NCBI GenBank assembly: GCA_020081605.1
Contig: JAHREC010000018.1
Coordinates: forward strand, 5,394,001 to 5,458,000
DNA from: Albifimbria verrucaria
Taxonomy: Eukaryota > Ascomycota > Sordariomycetes > Hypocreales > Stachybotryaceae
DNA length: 64,000 bases
Reading direction: 5' to 3'
Under the pieces are notes generated by a model. It was not told where the DNA came from. It did not search any database and saw nothing but the letters and a program-made list of their open reading frames with translations. Of this stretch, positions 1-12,154 are shown piece after piece (positions within the stretch are counted from its first letter, which is position 1; every line of letters starts with the position of its first letter). Position numbers and translations under genes: made by a program.

Positions 1-517
1 CAGAGCCTGATAGACCATCTTTAGTTTTGGTTGGACTTGTTAGTAAATTGAATAATTTGAAGACGTCAGAATTGGTTTTGCAAAAACATTCGATGGATAA
101 TACTGCCAAGAACCGCAAGAGTATCAGCTCTCGCTCTAGAATTCAAAAGATTGTGCAAAGCCGAGGGGACTCAACAATCAAGAGCGTTAGACTTTTCGTT
201 CTGCAGAGGCTCCTCATTACAATAACGATAATCTTACCATACTACATATCACAAAAGGTAACCTCATCATTGCCACGTTAACTTGCACGAACCGGTAATG
301 TAAAACGGCACCTTAAGCAAGTCATCAAACCATGTGCCAAGAACAAATAAAAGATTCTATTAAGGAAATTTATACTTTTCAAATACTCTCTGATAAAAAA
401 ATAAGAACACGAAAATAAAAGCATGTACAAAATAAGAAGAGAAGCGCATGGTATCTGACACATAAGAAAACTGTCTGTGATCGTACATTGCCGCCGAGCC
501 TGACATTCAGGACACTC
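1..517. other. Left-edge non-coding stretch
   Basis: AT-rich sequence downstream of the minus-strand surface-protein gene. It has several stop-interrupted short frames. I see no protein family, RNA gene or repeat in it. It probably holds the 3' end of the neighbouring transcript. Confidence 0.5.
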
Positions 518-3500
518 TTACAGGAACATGGCTACAGTTCCCAGTAAAACCATAAGGCTCATGCCCAAGTTGTCAAACTTGCCATGGCCGCCTGATACAA
601 CAGTGGCGCCTGTGGTCTGAGGCTTGACGGCCTGGCCCGTAGCGATCGCAGGAGGTTGGAGGGCTGGGGTGCCCTGTTTGTTGGCGTTGTTCTGTGCGCC
701 TGTCTTGTCAACCGTGTCCGGTTTGTTTTGGTTGTTTGCTGACCCAGGGCTGCTTTGTGCACCATTTCGGTCGTTTGCATTGGCAGCGCTGTTGCTTGCA
801 GTTGCGCCCGGCTTGTCGTTCGAGGCGGATGCGTTGTGGTTAGATGATGCGCTTGCCTTGTCGTTTGCCTTGTCGTTTGCCGCAGAGGCGTTGTTGCTTG
901 CGGACGCACCAGGCTTGATGTTCGAGCTGGAAGCGTTGTTGTTTGATGAAGCACCTGGCTTGTCATTCGAGCTAGAGGAACTGCTATTTGACGACGCAGC
1001 AGAGCCGCCGTGCTTCTCAGCTTCGCCAGCCTTAGACTTGGCGTCGGTTACAGAAGCGTTGGCTTCAGCGTGAGCCTCAGCGTGGCTTCCAGACTCAGCA
1101 ACAGCCTTAGAAGAAGCACCATTATTGTCGTGGCCCTTAGATTGCCATACATTGGCATCAGCCTCTGCATGGCTGTGGGCGCTGACAACTTCTTTGTGCT
1201 TGGAGGGATCCTCGTGGTCTTCCTTATGCTTGTAAGAATCCTCATGGTCCTCCTTATGCTTGTAAGAATCTTCATGGTCCTCCTTATGCTTGTGGGGATC
1301 CTCGTGGTCCTCCTTGTGATTGTGGGGGTCCTCGTGATCTTCCTTGTGCTTATGAGGGTGCTCAGGATCCTCTTCATGAGTGTGAGAGCTGTAGTGCTCT
1401 TTCTCGCCATGGGCACCCTTTCCATGTTCCGAGTCACCCTTATGGTGCCACCCGGGTAGATGGGTAGCAAGAGCAGCAGCAGGAGCAGTGATGACTGCGT
1501 AGTTCTCACCATGCTTTCCACATCGCTGGCATCCGACAGTAACAGTGGCCAGTTCAATCTCGGTGACCACGTGCTTGTCCTTGCATTTGTCGCACTTGGG
1601 GTAGCGGAGAGTGGTGCAGTACTCAGTGGCAATCAACTTGTCCTTGTGAACTGGGTCGACGATTGTGTACGGAATTGTAGTCACAATTGTTTCAGTTACG
1701 GTATGAGTTGGGCCAGGTACTACTTTTGTAATAATATGGTCGGGGCGAATGATCGGCTCAACGACGGGCCCATTGGGCTGGATGATTTGAGTATCTCCTC
1801 CAGGGAGTCTGTAAATAGTGAGTAACTGATTCACGGGTACAGCGCGGCGCAGGTTAAAAGAACGAGCCCGTCTCCTTGTAGGGGTAATCTTCCACCGCAG
1901 AATGATGCCGGATCACCTGGGCATGGAAGATTGCAAAGTCCTGTGTCAGCGACCTGTGCGTCGCCCATTGTGTCCGCAGCGTAGCAAATCCTATTCTCAT
2001 ATTAGCATCGAGATGTCAAGCCCTAACCAATTTATGACTTACGTGTCAAATATGCCGATGAATCTCCTACCTGCGGCCATGGTGAGGCACTTGCTAACGG
2101 TCAACTGAGGATCACGTCCGACTTCGTTGAATGTTGGGAACCCTGCTGACGATCCAAGGCACCCGGCGAGCTCATAAGCGCCGACGCGGGCCGCGTTGGA
2201 AGAAACAACAGCATTGGGTCCTGTGGCGGTTGCAGGTGTAGCCACCACAATACCGTAGGTAATACGAGAAGGAGAAAATGTAGTGACAGAAGAAATGGTG
2301 CTCTATACTAGGTATTAGTAAAGAATCACCTGGCCTCAAGATTTAGTTGAGGGACGTACCTGGGGAGCAAGCAAAATATCAGGAGTCAATGTTGACTCAG
2401 TAGTTGAGCTAGTTTGAATAGTAGACGAATTAGAGAAAAGGAAAGGAGCCCTCAAGATCGATAAGGTCGACGTTGTAGTAGACTCAGTTGAACCAGCAAC
2501 GGCAGCATCAGCAGATGACTCGACCGTTGTAATTGTTGAAGTAGTTGAAGCAGTTGAAGATCCTGTGGACTCGATGACAACGGGGTCGGCTGATGACTCG
2601 ACTGTCGCAGTTGTGGTTGTAGATGTAGACGATTCCTCAACTGCAGCTACAACATTGAAGTTTCGGATCGGGACCGAAGTAGTTGAGGCTGTGGAAACCT
2701 CAACAGACTCAGTAGATGACTCAATCGCAGCAGTTGTGCTCGGTTCCGACTTGACAGCTTCGACAACAGGCGCACTCGATGCTGGAGAGGAGGCGGCGAC
2801 ATCAGCAAGGGCAAGCGCGCTTGATACTATGGAGAAGCTCGAGGCAGTTGAGGTCTCAGAAGAAGTAGTGGGCTCAATGGTAACATCTGCCAAAATGCTT
2901 GGCTCAACGAAATTTTCGATGACCGCTGGCTCAGTGGTAGTCTCAGCCGCAGTAGACTCCGTAGCGGGCTCGGCAGCAATGGACTCAGTAGCAAGAGACT
3001 CAGTAGCAGCAGCTTCAGTTGTGACAGCTTCAGTGGTGGCAGCTTCGGTTGTGGCAGCTTCAGTAGCAATCTCTTCGGTAGAAGCAGACTCAGTAGCCGA
3101 GCCGCTGGCGCTCTCCACAGTCTCCTGTGCAGCGAAAGCTGCGCCAACTCCAGGGGCCACCTGGTTAATCGGAGGACTCAACCCAGGGCTGCACTGAGTA
3201 AAGAAGCAAGGTATCATATTGAACAGAATGGCCGAGTCCTTCCTCGCGTTTCCCACGTCGCAGATGGCAACCTGCAGAGTGTGCTTTGAGCCAGGGTTTG
3301 TGACCTCGAAGCCAATAGATAAAGCTGGTGTCGAGGCCTTGTAGTCTGTTCCACTCTGGGGACGCAGGACTACATTGCCAGGTGAAAAGTAAGGCGACAG
3401 AGCAGTGATTCCCTGCCTGCAGAATCTGTAGAGATCCGCTTGCCATCAAGCCAGACGCTCATAGATGCAGGGTTTCTAGATACTGTTAGAATAGCTGCTC

Positions 3501-3946
3501 CACATATCCTTATTTCAGGCTTATGGACATTCTTACCCCTGATACTCTTCTGTGGCGAACATGAAGTTGAAAGAATAGGCTGCAAACTTAGGGCTACTGG
3601 AGAAGGTAAAGGTCAGAGCGGCTTCATCTTTACCAAGCAAAGCGCCGCACAAGCCCGAAGACCCCAACCCGTGGTTTACAGATTTGTCTTGGCCTGGGTT
3701 CGCTCCAGTTGCAAAGCCCGTGGTAAGAATAGTACCAGTTTGGAGTTTACCAGGAGGTCCATCATAGTAAACACCGGCACTTGCGTATCCGCCGTTGAAA
3801 GTTGCGGCTGTGATGTTCGGCGAGTCGTACTGGAAGGCACTGCGAGCAAGTACATTCGGGTCCTCCACGGGCTGGATGTAGATGCCCGCTGCTTGACGTA
3901 CTAAAGCGCCGAGGGCGGCAACGTAACCAGCTGTTGTTGACTTCAT
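518..3946 (-). CDS. GPI-anchored surface protein: choice-of-anchor L, WSC domain, His-rich repeats
   Basis: Likely cell-wall or surface adhesin of about 1086 residues. It starts at ATG 3944-3946 with a hydrophobic signal peptide. Residues from about 20 to 260 resemble the choice-of-anchor L domain (FMFATEEYQG, SPYFSPGNVVL, LQVAICDVGNARKDSAI). Next come Thr/Ser/Ala/Glu-rich repeats of the TTEAATTEA type. A WSC domain follows (YELAGCLG...LTVSKCL...CNLPCPGDPASFCGG; WSC domains bind carbohydrate), then a linker, a ten-residue His/Lys/Asp/Glu repeat, a Ser/Asn/Ala-rich stalk and a hydrophobic C-terminus typical of a GPI signal. Introns: 3536-3476, 2359-2303 and 2042-1991. The frame breaks twice, near 3411-3424 and at the G run 1881-1884; each needs one added base, and the length then closes exactly. 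Domain names are by recognition. The ligand is unknown. Confidence 0.82.
1192..1362 (-). repeat. 30-bp tandem repeat encoding His-rich decapeptides
   Basis: About six near-identical 30-bp units inside the surface-protein gene. Each encodes a decapeptide of the form HKHKEDHEDP or YKHKEDHEDS. Neighbouring copies differ by only a few bases, suggesting recent expansion or gene conversion. His/Asp/Glu richness would suit metal or pH-dependent binding; this is inference. Confidence 0.85.
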
Positions 3947-6000
3947 GGTTATGGCTGTTCCTGTATACGTTAGTAGTTAGTAACCGCGCTGTGGACTTCG
4001 CCCACTCTCCTGCTGATGAGAAGAACGAAGCTGAGGAACAGGGGAACCCAGGAAACGAGCCAAGCTATGGTCATACTTATGTAGGATCAGCTTTGTTGTC
4101 ATGGCCAACAGACCCCCGCGGAATTGTTGCCCTACTGCTACGGAAACGTAACACAGGAGGCTGTAGTAGAGTGAAAACGGTAACGGATGCACTGGGCAAC
4201 GCTGGATGAGGGGAAAAGCGTTCCAGTGTATCGGAAAGAATCTAAGACATTCCCTGGGCAGCTTGTCAGTTGCATGCGCTGAACGTCTCGATATATCCCA
4301 ACATGCTCACTGACGCTTTGAAAAAGCAATCACTTGCAGTAATTCACTGTGAATAAATGATGAAGTCTCTGCTCCATAGGAAAAAGCTTGCACATTAAGG
4401 AGTCTAAAGTTGCTCTAGAGTTGACGATGGTGAAGGTAAACATATCTGTTGTTGTGCTGTCCATGTGCCAGCTCCCTTAGCAAGGAACCGCAAGCAGACG
4501 TTGCATTCCACCCGCGGCGGGCCGAGGACGTTAGCTGGGATCCTGTTCTGCAAAACAGCCTTACAGTTAGCAGAATGTCTCAGTTCCATATAAATTACCT
4601 CATGCCGCTTGATGTTTTTGCTCTCTGTGTTTATTTACATGACTCAACGGCGGCTGTATCCGTCGCTGCCAAAGCCTTGGGCCTAGTGCCCGTTGTTTTC
4701 CCTATGGCCCCAGGTTTGTTTTGTGTTGGCCATGGATGACCAGAAGTTTGTTATGCGATCCTAACGCTGGCCGAATTCGGCAACGTTAGAGACGAACGTA
4801 ATATTGTATATGGAATGCTCCTGAGAGGCCCCAGCAACGGTAGCAAGAAACCATTTGAAGTGATCATCCGCCGATCACGAGAGCCATCAGATAATCTTTA
4901 GCCCTCCGGGAGACCCCTAGGCTGTGGTATCTTCTTGAAAATTAGGCAGACCCATCCTGCAAAATCCATGAATAATCGAATCTCATATGTTGTACTTGGC
5001 TGTAGTTGACCCGGCGCATATTGCCACGCAGGTTCTATAAAATTCCGCATCCAGTCAAGAGCCGGGCGTTGCGGCAGTTACAGAATCACGTCCAAATTCG
5101 GATCTGCAAGGCCCAATGCAAACTGAGACAAACCGGTAGCGCTGTTGGCACGTGGCTGGCAAGTAACGTGAATCTTGGGACGTTCTGGATTACCTCGCCG
5201 TTTCGAAGATCGCCGTTATTGCAACGGGCATAACGGGAACCTGGCTGCATTCCAACGCTTTCAGATAAGTTCAACCTCAAGATGGCTATCAAAATTCTCT
5301 GAACCCAAAACAAGATGGTCCTGAGAATGCTGTTGTACAACTCTCGCAGGCTATGCATACTTGGCGCACATTCTATACGATTGGCCATGCTCTCCTATGG
5401 CTGGTACGAGGGGCGCTGGCAGGATGTTTGGGTTTGGGTCTGCTTTCAGTAGAACGTTGAGCCTGAGGTCGATAGGCTCAGCCGTTAGACTTGTGGCTGA
5501 ATGATGAAACCTGCAGGCCAATCATTTGGCCATTTCTCTAGCAATTAGGCAATCACCATGGAGTCAGCTTCGCACAAGTGTCGTGAACGCCAAACGGAGA
5601 GATGTACTACAACCTCTCTGAGGTATCTTCGTCCCATGCTGTGCCAAGACAATTCTCCAACATAGCGATTACCCCGAAAGGCCCGGATCTTCCGTTCGAG
5701 AACCTTAACTATCCGCTCAACCCCGCATGAGCCCCTGCAGATATCTGCAGTACGCGAATCGAATCGGGTACTCCAAGCGGTGTATTGTTGCTATCCGATG
5801 ATAAAGACTCATAAGTGCCATTGGAAGCTGCCGAAACAGGAAGGTCAGCGGTAATCTACATGGGCTATTGGAAAATGCAGAAGAGGCAAGCGGGGATGAG
5901 TCGTCGCCTCTATATAGGTTGAGGACGGTCGTCCGTCGTAGAACAAAGAGTAGTCCTTTGCCAACCGCCTGATTGCTCTCGCTGGGCGAATACTGGAAAG
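3947..6000. other. Divergent intergenic region (surface protein / carboxypeptidase)
   Basis: About 2 kb between two outward-facing genes, so it must hold both promoters. A TATA-like site lies near the right end. Short frames here match no family I recognise and lack splice-supported extensions. I see no transposon ends. Confidence 0.5.
5911..5917 (+). promoter_or_regulatory. TATA-like box for the serine carboxypeptidase gene
   Basis: The sequence TATATAG lies about 85 bp upstream of the ATG at 6001, within the range usual for inducible fungal genes encoding secreted enzymes. Confidence 0.45.
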
Positions 6001-7975
6001 ATGCGGTCTCAACTTTCGCTTCTCGCCTTTGTGGCGGCTGCTGTTTCTCCTGTAGCTGCTCAATTCCTCCTAAGCCCGAGGGCGTCACCGTCTTGAAGTC
6101 AAAGTTCGACGAACGCATCACCATCAGCTACAAGGCTGTATGTCTTGCCCAAATATCGTCAATCGATTCAACACTAACATCAATTAGCCCGGCATTTGTG
6201 AGACAACCCCGGTGTGAAGTCGTATGCTGGCCACATCCACCTGCCTGCCGGCACTCTGGAGGGTACTGGGCAGGAGCAGAACTATGACATCAACACGTTC
6301 TTCTGGTTCTTCGAGGCTAGGGAGGATCCTGAGAATGCCCCTCTGTCCATCTGGATGAACGGCGGCCCGGGTAGTTCGTCAATGAGCGGACTCTTCAACG
6401 AGCATGGTCCATGCTATGTTAACCCTGACTCCAACTCCACTAGACTCAGTCAGTGGGCGTGGAATAACAAAGGTACGGTACTCCTTACTAAATGGTCCAT
6501 GACAGGCTAACCTGTTGCAGTCAACATGTTGTACGTCGACCAGCCTGTTCAGGTCGGCTTCTCGTATGACAGCTTGCGAAACATCACCAGGGATATCTTG
6601 ACCGGCAGCGTGAGAACCCTAGACCCATCCAGCCCCGTACCGGCCCAGAACGTTACCTTCCAAACTGGTACGATCCCCAGCGGCAATAGGAACACGACAA
6701 GCTGGGGCAGCCGTAACGCTGCCATTGCTCTGTGGCACTTCTCCCAGGTGTGGTTTCAAGAGTTCCCGGATACCACCCCAATGATGATCGCATCAGCATC
6801 TCCACCCAGTCGTATGGAGGCCGTTATGGCCCGGCTTTCGCAGCCTACTTTCAGGAGCAGAACGAGAAGATCAGAAATGGCACCTGGGACGGAACCGAGG
6901 GCGAGCAGTACATCCTAAACCTGGACACATTGCTGATTGTCAACGGCTGTGTCGACCGCAAGGTGCAGTGGCCCTCATATCCCATCATGGCGTACAACAA
7001 CACGTATGGACTCAAGACAGTGAGTGAGGCAACATATAAGCGCATGGTGGATGCGTATGACCGTCCTGGTGGCTGCCGCGAGCAGATCGACAACTGCCGC
7101 GCCGTCGCATCTGTGTATGACCCGGAGAACGTCGGTACCAACGCTACCGTCAACCGCATCTGCGAGGCGGCCGAGACGTATTGCACGCGCAACATGCGAG
7201 ACCCGTACCTGGAGGAGGCCGGCCGCGACTACTATGACGTTACTCAGGTCGATCCCACACTATTCCCGCCTCCATTCTACAGCGGCTACCTGAACCAGCC
7301 TCACATTCTGTCTGCGCTTGGTGTGCCACTTAACTATACTGGATCATCTGATGCTTCGGCCTCAGCTTTCCGCGGTATCGGCGACTACAACCGTCCGGGA
7401 TGGATCGAAGACCTTGCGTACCTTCTGCATAGCGGCGTCAAAGTGACTCTCATGTACGGTGACCGTGACTTTGCGTGCAACTGGATTGGCGGCGAGGACG
7501 TTTCGCTAGCCATCCCATGGAAGAAACAGGAGGACTTTGCCGCGGCCGGCTATGCTCCCTCAAAACCAACTGCACGCACGAGGGAGGTCAAGTCCGTCAA
7601 TACGGCAACCTGACGTTTGTGCGCGTGTACCAGGCAGGTCACGCGGTGCCCTCATACCAGCCCGAAAGTGCTTACCGCATCTTCAACCGCGCGCTTTTCA
7701 ACCGTGACATTGCGACAGGACGGGTGGACACGGTGGCCAACCCCGACTATCACACTGAGGGACCAAGCGACACATTCGACATCAAGTCGGAGGTGCCACC
7801 ACAGTACGAGGACTTCTGCTACGTGCTTGACCCGAGCACGTGCAGCGACGAGCAGGTCGCGGCTCTGCGAGCAGGCACGGCGGTGATCAAGGACTACATC
7901 ATGATCGAGCCGGCGACGGTGCAGGGAGCAGCCCTGGGACGACGGGCAGAACACGTCGCGGCCCGCAGCATGTAA
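6001..7975 (+). CDS. Secreted serine carboxypeptidase (peptidase family S10)
   Basis: Predicted extracellular or vacuolar exopeptidase that removes C-terminal residues from peptides; about 626 residues. A signal peptide ([20 protein letters not shown]) precedes the mature enzyme. Family landmarks: the oxyanion and substrate motif [11 protein letters not shown] with downstream NEHGP, nucleophile Ser in [11 protein letters not shown], Asp in [15 protein letters not shown], and His in [12 protein letters not shown]. Several N-glycosylation sites are present. Introns: 6138-6187 and 6473-6520. Four frame breaks (near 6064-6067, C run 6207-6210, C run 6765-6767, A run 7562-7565) each need one added base; the first separates the signal peptide from the mature part. 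The usual Glu just before the catalytic Ser (GESY) is Gln here. All catalytic residues are present, so I treat the breaks as sequence errors. Confidence 0.88.
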
Positions 7976-8405
7976 GTTTTTACAGACGCGACGATTCAAA
8001 TTGGGATGAGATGAGAAACTGACAGGCACCACAGCCTCGAATAGACAAAGTAGCAGCGGAGATGGAGAGGGTGCCCACGGGGTTACGAATGGCTAATCAT
8101 TTCGAAGTGTGAAGGGTTGATTGCAATTCAGCCATCAACAGACCAATCGAAGCCCTGGCATTACGCATGCCATGAAATTGGCCATAATTGCTGTTGTCAT
8201 CCGCAGGGGTTGAGCGAGGGTGATGGGATTGAAAAACTTGGCTGCAGCGATTAGATAAAATGGGAATCCTCCAAGTAAAGCAAAACCATAAGAGGCACAA
8301 AAATGAAAGAAATGGCCGCAACAAGGCCTGTTGAGTCAAACAAGTCCGGTCGTAATGCCGGCTGGCGGGCCACGTTCAGCATCCATCATGTATGTGCGTT
8401 GGTTG

Positions 8406-8455
8406 TCGTGTCGTGTCGTGTCATACCGTGCCGTACCGTGCCGTGCCGTGTCGTT
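8406..8455. repeat. Pentanucleotide repeat (YCGTG)n
   Basis: About ten imperfect copies of TCGTG or CCGTG in tandem, with single-base variants such as CCGTA and TCATA. It is a simple microsatellite in the 3' flank of the carboxypeptidase gene. Confidence 0.85.
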
Positions 8456-8636
8456 GCCGTAGCTCGTGTCCGGGCAGGCTGCGGTTAGTGACGGGTATCG
8501 GTGAAGCGACCGGGGCAAGCCGTTGACCGGTCATGTCGGTAGATTCGTGTTACGTACAAGTTGCATAATTGCTTGCCTGTGATGGTCGGTGGTGGCTTAA
8601 AGGATCAGGTCGCGGGAGCCGGCGAGGATGGAGGAG

Positions 8637-8656
8637 GGAAGAAGAAAGAAAGAAAG

Positions 8657-8689
<33 letters not shown>

Positions 8690-8690
8690 G
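8637..8690. repeat. Polypurine A/G tract
   Basis: Uninterrupted purine run, first GAAA repeats and then long A stretches with isolated G. It is low-complexity, and length errors are likely here given the other run-length losses in this sequence. Confidence 0.85.
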
Positions 8691-9659
8691 TTAATCAGGT
8701 GACTGACTGATTGAGTTGGACGACGATTGAATTTGCAGATGCATAACAGCTGGGTGGTGCAGCGCAAAGGAAGGTACAGTCGGTATCCGCAAATAAGCAC
8801 CGTAGGTACTTCATACGGTGCTGGGAGATACAGTATAAGTGATACCTGCCAGATGCGCTACTTGCAACGCACAACCAACCTTAAATTACCAACGTTACCA
8901 CACTCAGTGCAGCACAGTGCCTCAAGGGCTTACAGTAGGGCGAGGGCGCGCTACCAAGGCATGAGAGGCTACCCAAGCCTGCCAAGTACACCACAATCAC
9001 AGTGCAGACAGGTACCGTACTGTGAGCACGCTTCCGGCATAGCGCAGGCGTGGCAGCAGGGCCCAGCGTTTCCAGCCGGGTGGATCCCCGACGCCTGTGC
9101 CTGTCAGGCGACCCTCTGGCTCCTGCACCCTGACGGCCAGTGTCTTGTTTAGGCAATCCACCATCCTCGGCATTGCTTCTTCGTCATACTCCGATCTTCA
9201 CTCAACATCTGTCTACCTTTCCTATCTGACCTCTGCCATCCCCTTCTCTCGGTTTCTTCTTCTACTTTTACTACTGCTTCTGCTACTTCCTCCTCAAACG
9301 ATACATCCGATTTCATCACTCACACTCTTTCCCGCTCTCTGTCGCTCCTTTTGCGCCGACTCAGTCATCACCTACCTGTCCTGTCTTGGCCAGCTTCTGA
9401 GACACCGACGACAACGAACCATCCTTCACCTCACACAAGGCGGTCTGCCTGCTTCTGGTCACACACAGTCACTCAACAGCCCGCCTCCCTCCCCTTTCTT
9501 CACCTCGTCTCTTCTCCGTCTTTTTCTTCCCTCCGGCGCATTGCAGCTGCCATGACGTGCTGACATTTCCACTGATTGTCCCACTTCGTCTTTCTCGCCG
9601 ACGTTCCGACTTCGCCACCTCATCTTCTCCCGTCTTCCACTCCTTTGACAGCCCTGGCT

Positions 9660-11575
9660 ATGAACTCTCGATTGCCAATCCGGATCGCGCAGCGTCTGCG
9701 CCCGCTGGTAGCAGGGCACCCTCCTCCCAGACCTATCGCTCCCTGGTCGCAATTGCGCTGCGCATCCGGAACACCGCGCCCAGGCGCAAACCACCATCAT
9801 AGTGCCCCTAAAGCTGGCGCGACCACCTCACCGATTCCGCCACGACCAAAAACCACACCTATAGCTGTATTCGCTGCCGCTGCAGCCGGCGCCTTGGCCC
9901 TTACCTTTGCCACATTTCGCGCGCCCAAAATCTCTTTCGATGCCCCGGCCCTCGAGCTTGACAGCTCCGAGTCCGTCTCTGACGCCCGAGATCCGGATCT
10001 CCCCGATTTCGAATATCCGAGATCCGCAAGCATGATGCCAACTCGGAAAGCCCTTGGGTCATGCACGGTGACAAAGTCTACGATATTACAAACTGGATTG
10101 ACGCACATCCCGGTGGCCATGTTATCCTCCGAGCCGCTGGCGGTTCCATCGATCCTTACTGGGATATCTTCACCATACACAAGACCCAATACATCTACGA
10201 TATTCTCGACCAATACCATATTGGCTTCGTTCACCAAGCTGATCTCGTGAATGGGAAGCCTTCCCAGGAAGATATTGAAGATCCATTTGCCAACGACCCA
10301 AAGAGAGATCCTACACTCATTGTGAAGACACCGAAACCCTGCAATGCGGAAACGCCTGGCGATGCTCTGGATGGCCACTTCCTCACTCCCAGCGACCTCT
10401 TCTACGTTCGCAACCACATGTGGGTGCCCAAGATTGATGATGGTGCCGACAAGCATCTCTTGACCATTGAGCTCATTGACGGCACAACCAAAGAATACAC
10501 TCTTCGCGATCTCAAATCCAAATTTCCCAAGCACACCGTAACAGCCGTTCTACAATGCTCTGGTAACAGAAGGAAGGATATGAGCGAAGGCTCTGGCAGA
10601 CCCGCCAATGGTCTCCCTGGAGTGTTGGTGCCATATCCAATGCTTCGTGGGAGGGTTGTCTTCTGGCAGATGTGCTGGCCGACGCTGGGTTTGATCTTCC
10701 CACCGCTATGGCCGGCACGAGCGAAACCAAACACGTTCATTTCTCCGCCCTCGAAGCATATGGTGCCTCGATCCCCATTAAGAAAGCCATAGATCCCCAA
10801 GGCGATGTTCTGTTGGCGTACGGCATGAACGGCGCGCCATTGCCGCCAGACCACGGCTTTCCTCTCCGTGCCATCGTCCCTGGACATGTTGCTGCTCGCT
10901 CGGTTAAATGGTTGAATCACATTGGATTGAGTGACGAAGAAAGCCCAAGCCAGTGGCAGCGGAGAGATTACAAGTGCTTCGGGCCCAACCAGACCAAAGT
11001 TGACTGGGACGCTGCGCCTGCTATACAGGAACTTCCAGTGCAAAGCGCTATCACCAGCGTCAAGCTCGGAGATTGGGTGAAGAAACAGGTAGAAAAACCA
11101 AACCATGAGTCAAAAGAAATCGACCAAACCCCGAAACCAGATGTACCCGGCCGCAAAGTCTCTCTTGGAGGCTATGCCTACTCTGGGGCGGCCGCGCCAT
11201 CATCCGTGTGGATGTCTCGCTCGATGACGGCAAATCCTGGAACCAAGCTTACCTCCTTCCCGACTGTACCGCCAGCGACGGCTCTACCTCCCTTGCCTAG
11301 GCCACGCTGCCTGGGCTTGGAAGCGTTGGCGCTACGAGGGTGTCATACCAGCTGACTCGTTCCTACCAAAAGGCTCTTTGGAGGCTACAGACGATAAGGA
11401 TGCAAAGTCTTCCCGACAATGTACCAAACTGGTGGTCAAAGCCACCGATGAGGCCTACAACACGCAACCCGAAAGCCATGCCGCAACGTGGAACATCCGA
11501 GGAAACCTTGCCACAGCGTGGCATCGTATTCAGGTCTGCAGCGACTGCGCCAACGGAGTGCTAAAACAGCCTTAA
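9660..11575 (+). CDS. Mitochondrial sulfite oxidase (cytochrome b5 + molybdopterin domains)
   Basis: Oxidises sulfite to sulfate and passes electrons through heme b5 to cytochrome c in the intermembrane space. About 639 residues, no intron. The N-terminus is an Arg-rich mitochondrial presequence followed by a hydrophobic segment ([17 protein letters not shown]). The cytochrome b5 domain has both heme-ligand regions, DAHPGGHVI and DQYHIGF. The molybdopterin domain shows [11 protein letters not shown] (Cys as likely Mo ligand), then [20 protein letters not shown] and HWQRRDYK-like WQRRDYKCF. The C-terminal dimerisation domain has [20 protein letters not shown] and AWAWKRW. Four single-base losses (near 10017, C run 10615-10617, G run 11185-11188, near 11296) interrupt the frame; restoring them gives an exact length. 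Confidence 0.93.
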
Positions 11576-12154
11576 TGCAGCAGCTTGACTGCAAGATGGT
11601 TTTCAACAAGATATAAGTGATGATTTGCATGTATATTATTCAACATTACGTGAATGGTGTTGGGAGCGAGCATTTTGGCATTGAGATATTTTCTCACGGC
11701 GATCCAATCAGATAGATGATGGCTCACATATAGACATTTTAATCATAGCTCTTTCAAACATGCTTTAATTGATCCTGAGATCCGTGAAGCGAGCAGCAGT
11801 TAACATCCTCTACCGGGCGTACACACACATTCCAAACAAACACGAACTTGACACTAGCACACAAACTGACGTGAATATCTAGCGTATAATGTACACTACA
11901 ATACATCCTCCATCCGATGCCGGAAAACCCAGAGCTGCAGATACTGTATTTCTACATCCCCATACAAAACCCTCCGCCACTGATTTGCTCCTGTCTAAGC
12001 TATAATTGGTTGATTCTAAAGAACCCCTAGCAGTCGATGGCAGCACGTGGTGATACAAGGAGTCGCGTCGGTAACCGTGCCTAAAAAGGGACCGGGGTCG
12101 ATAGAGGATGATTCTGAAGACTTAACATAATTAGACTCCCAAGTTGCGATGCCA
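11576..12154. other. Convergent intergenic region
   Basis: Shared 3' region of sulfite oxidase (plus) and Rpn2 (minus). It is AT-rich with several AATAAA-like and TATGTA-like stretches. No gene or repeat seen. Confidence 0.55.

Larger units (their letters stand above)
7976..9659. other. Intergenic region with sulfite oxidase promoter
   Basis: Holds the 3' end of the carboxypeptidase transcript and the promoter of the next gene. It contains a pentanucleotide repeat (8406-8455), an A/G tract (8637-8690) and a long pyrimidine-rich stretch from about 9170 to 9650, typical of fungal promoters and 5' leaders. I see no gene. Confidence 0.6.

Noticed and set aside
2565..3197. Plus-strand 210-codon frame opposite the surface-protein gene
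   Set aside because: It is the antisense shadow of the Thr/Ser/Ala repeat region; the repeat structure alone keeps it open.
6001..7975. Serine carboxypeptidase as a pseudogene because of four frame breaks
   Set aside because: All four are one-base losses, most in runs; the catalytic triad and splice sites are intact, and the same defect affects essential genes in the window.
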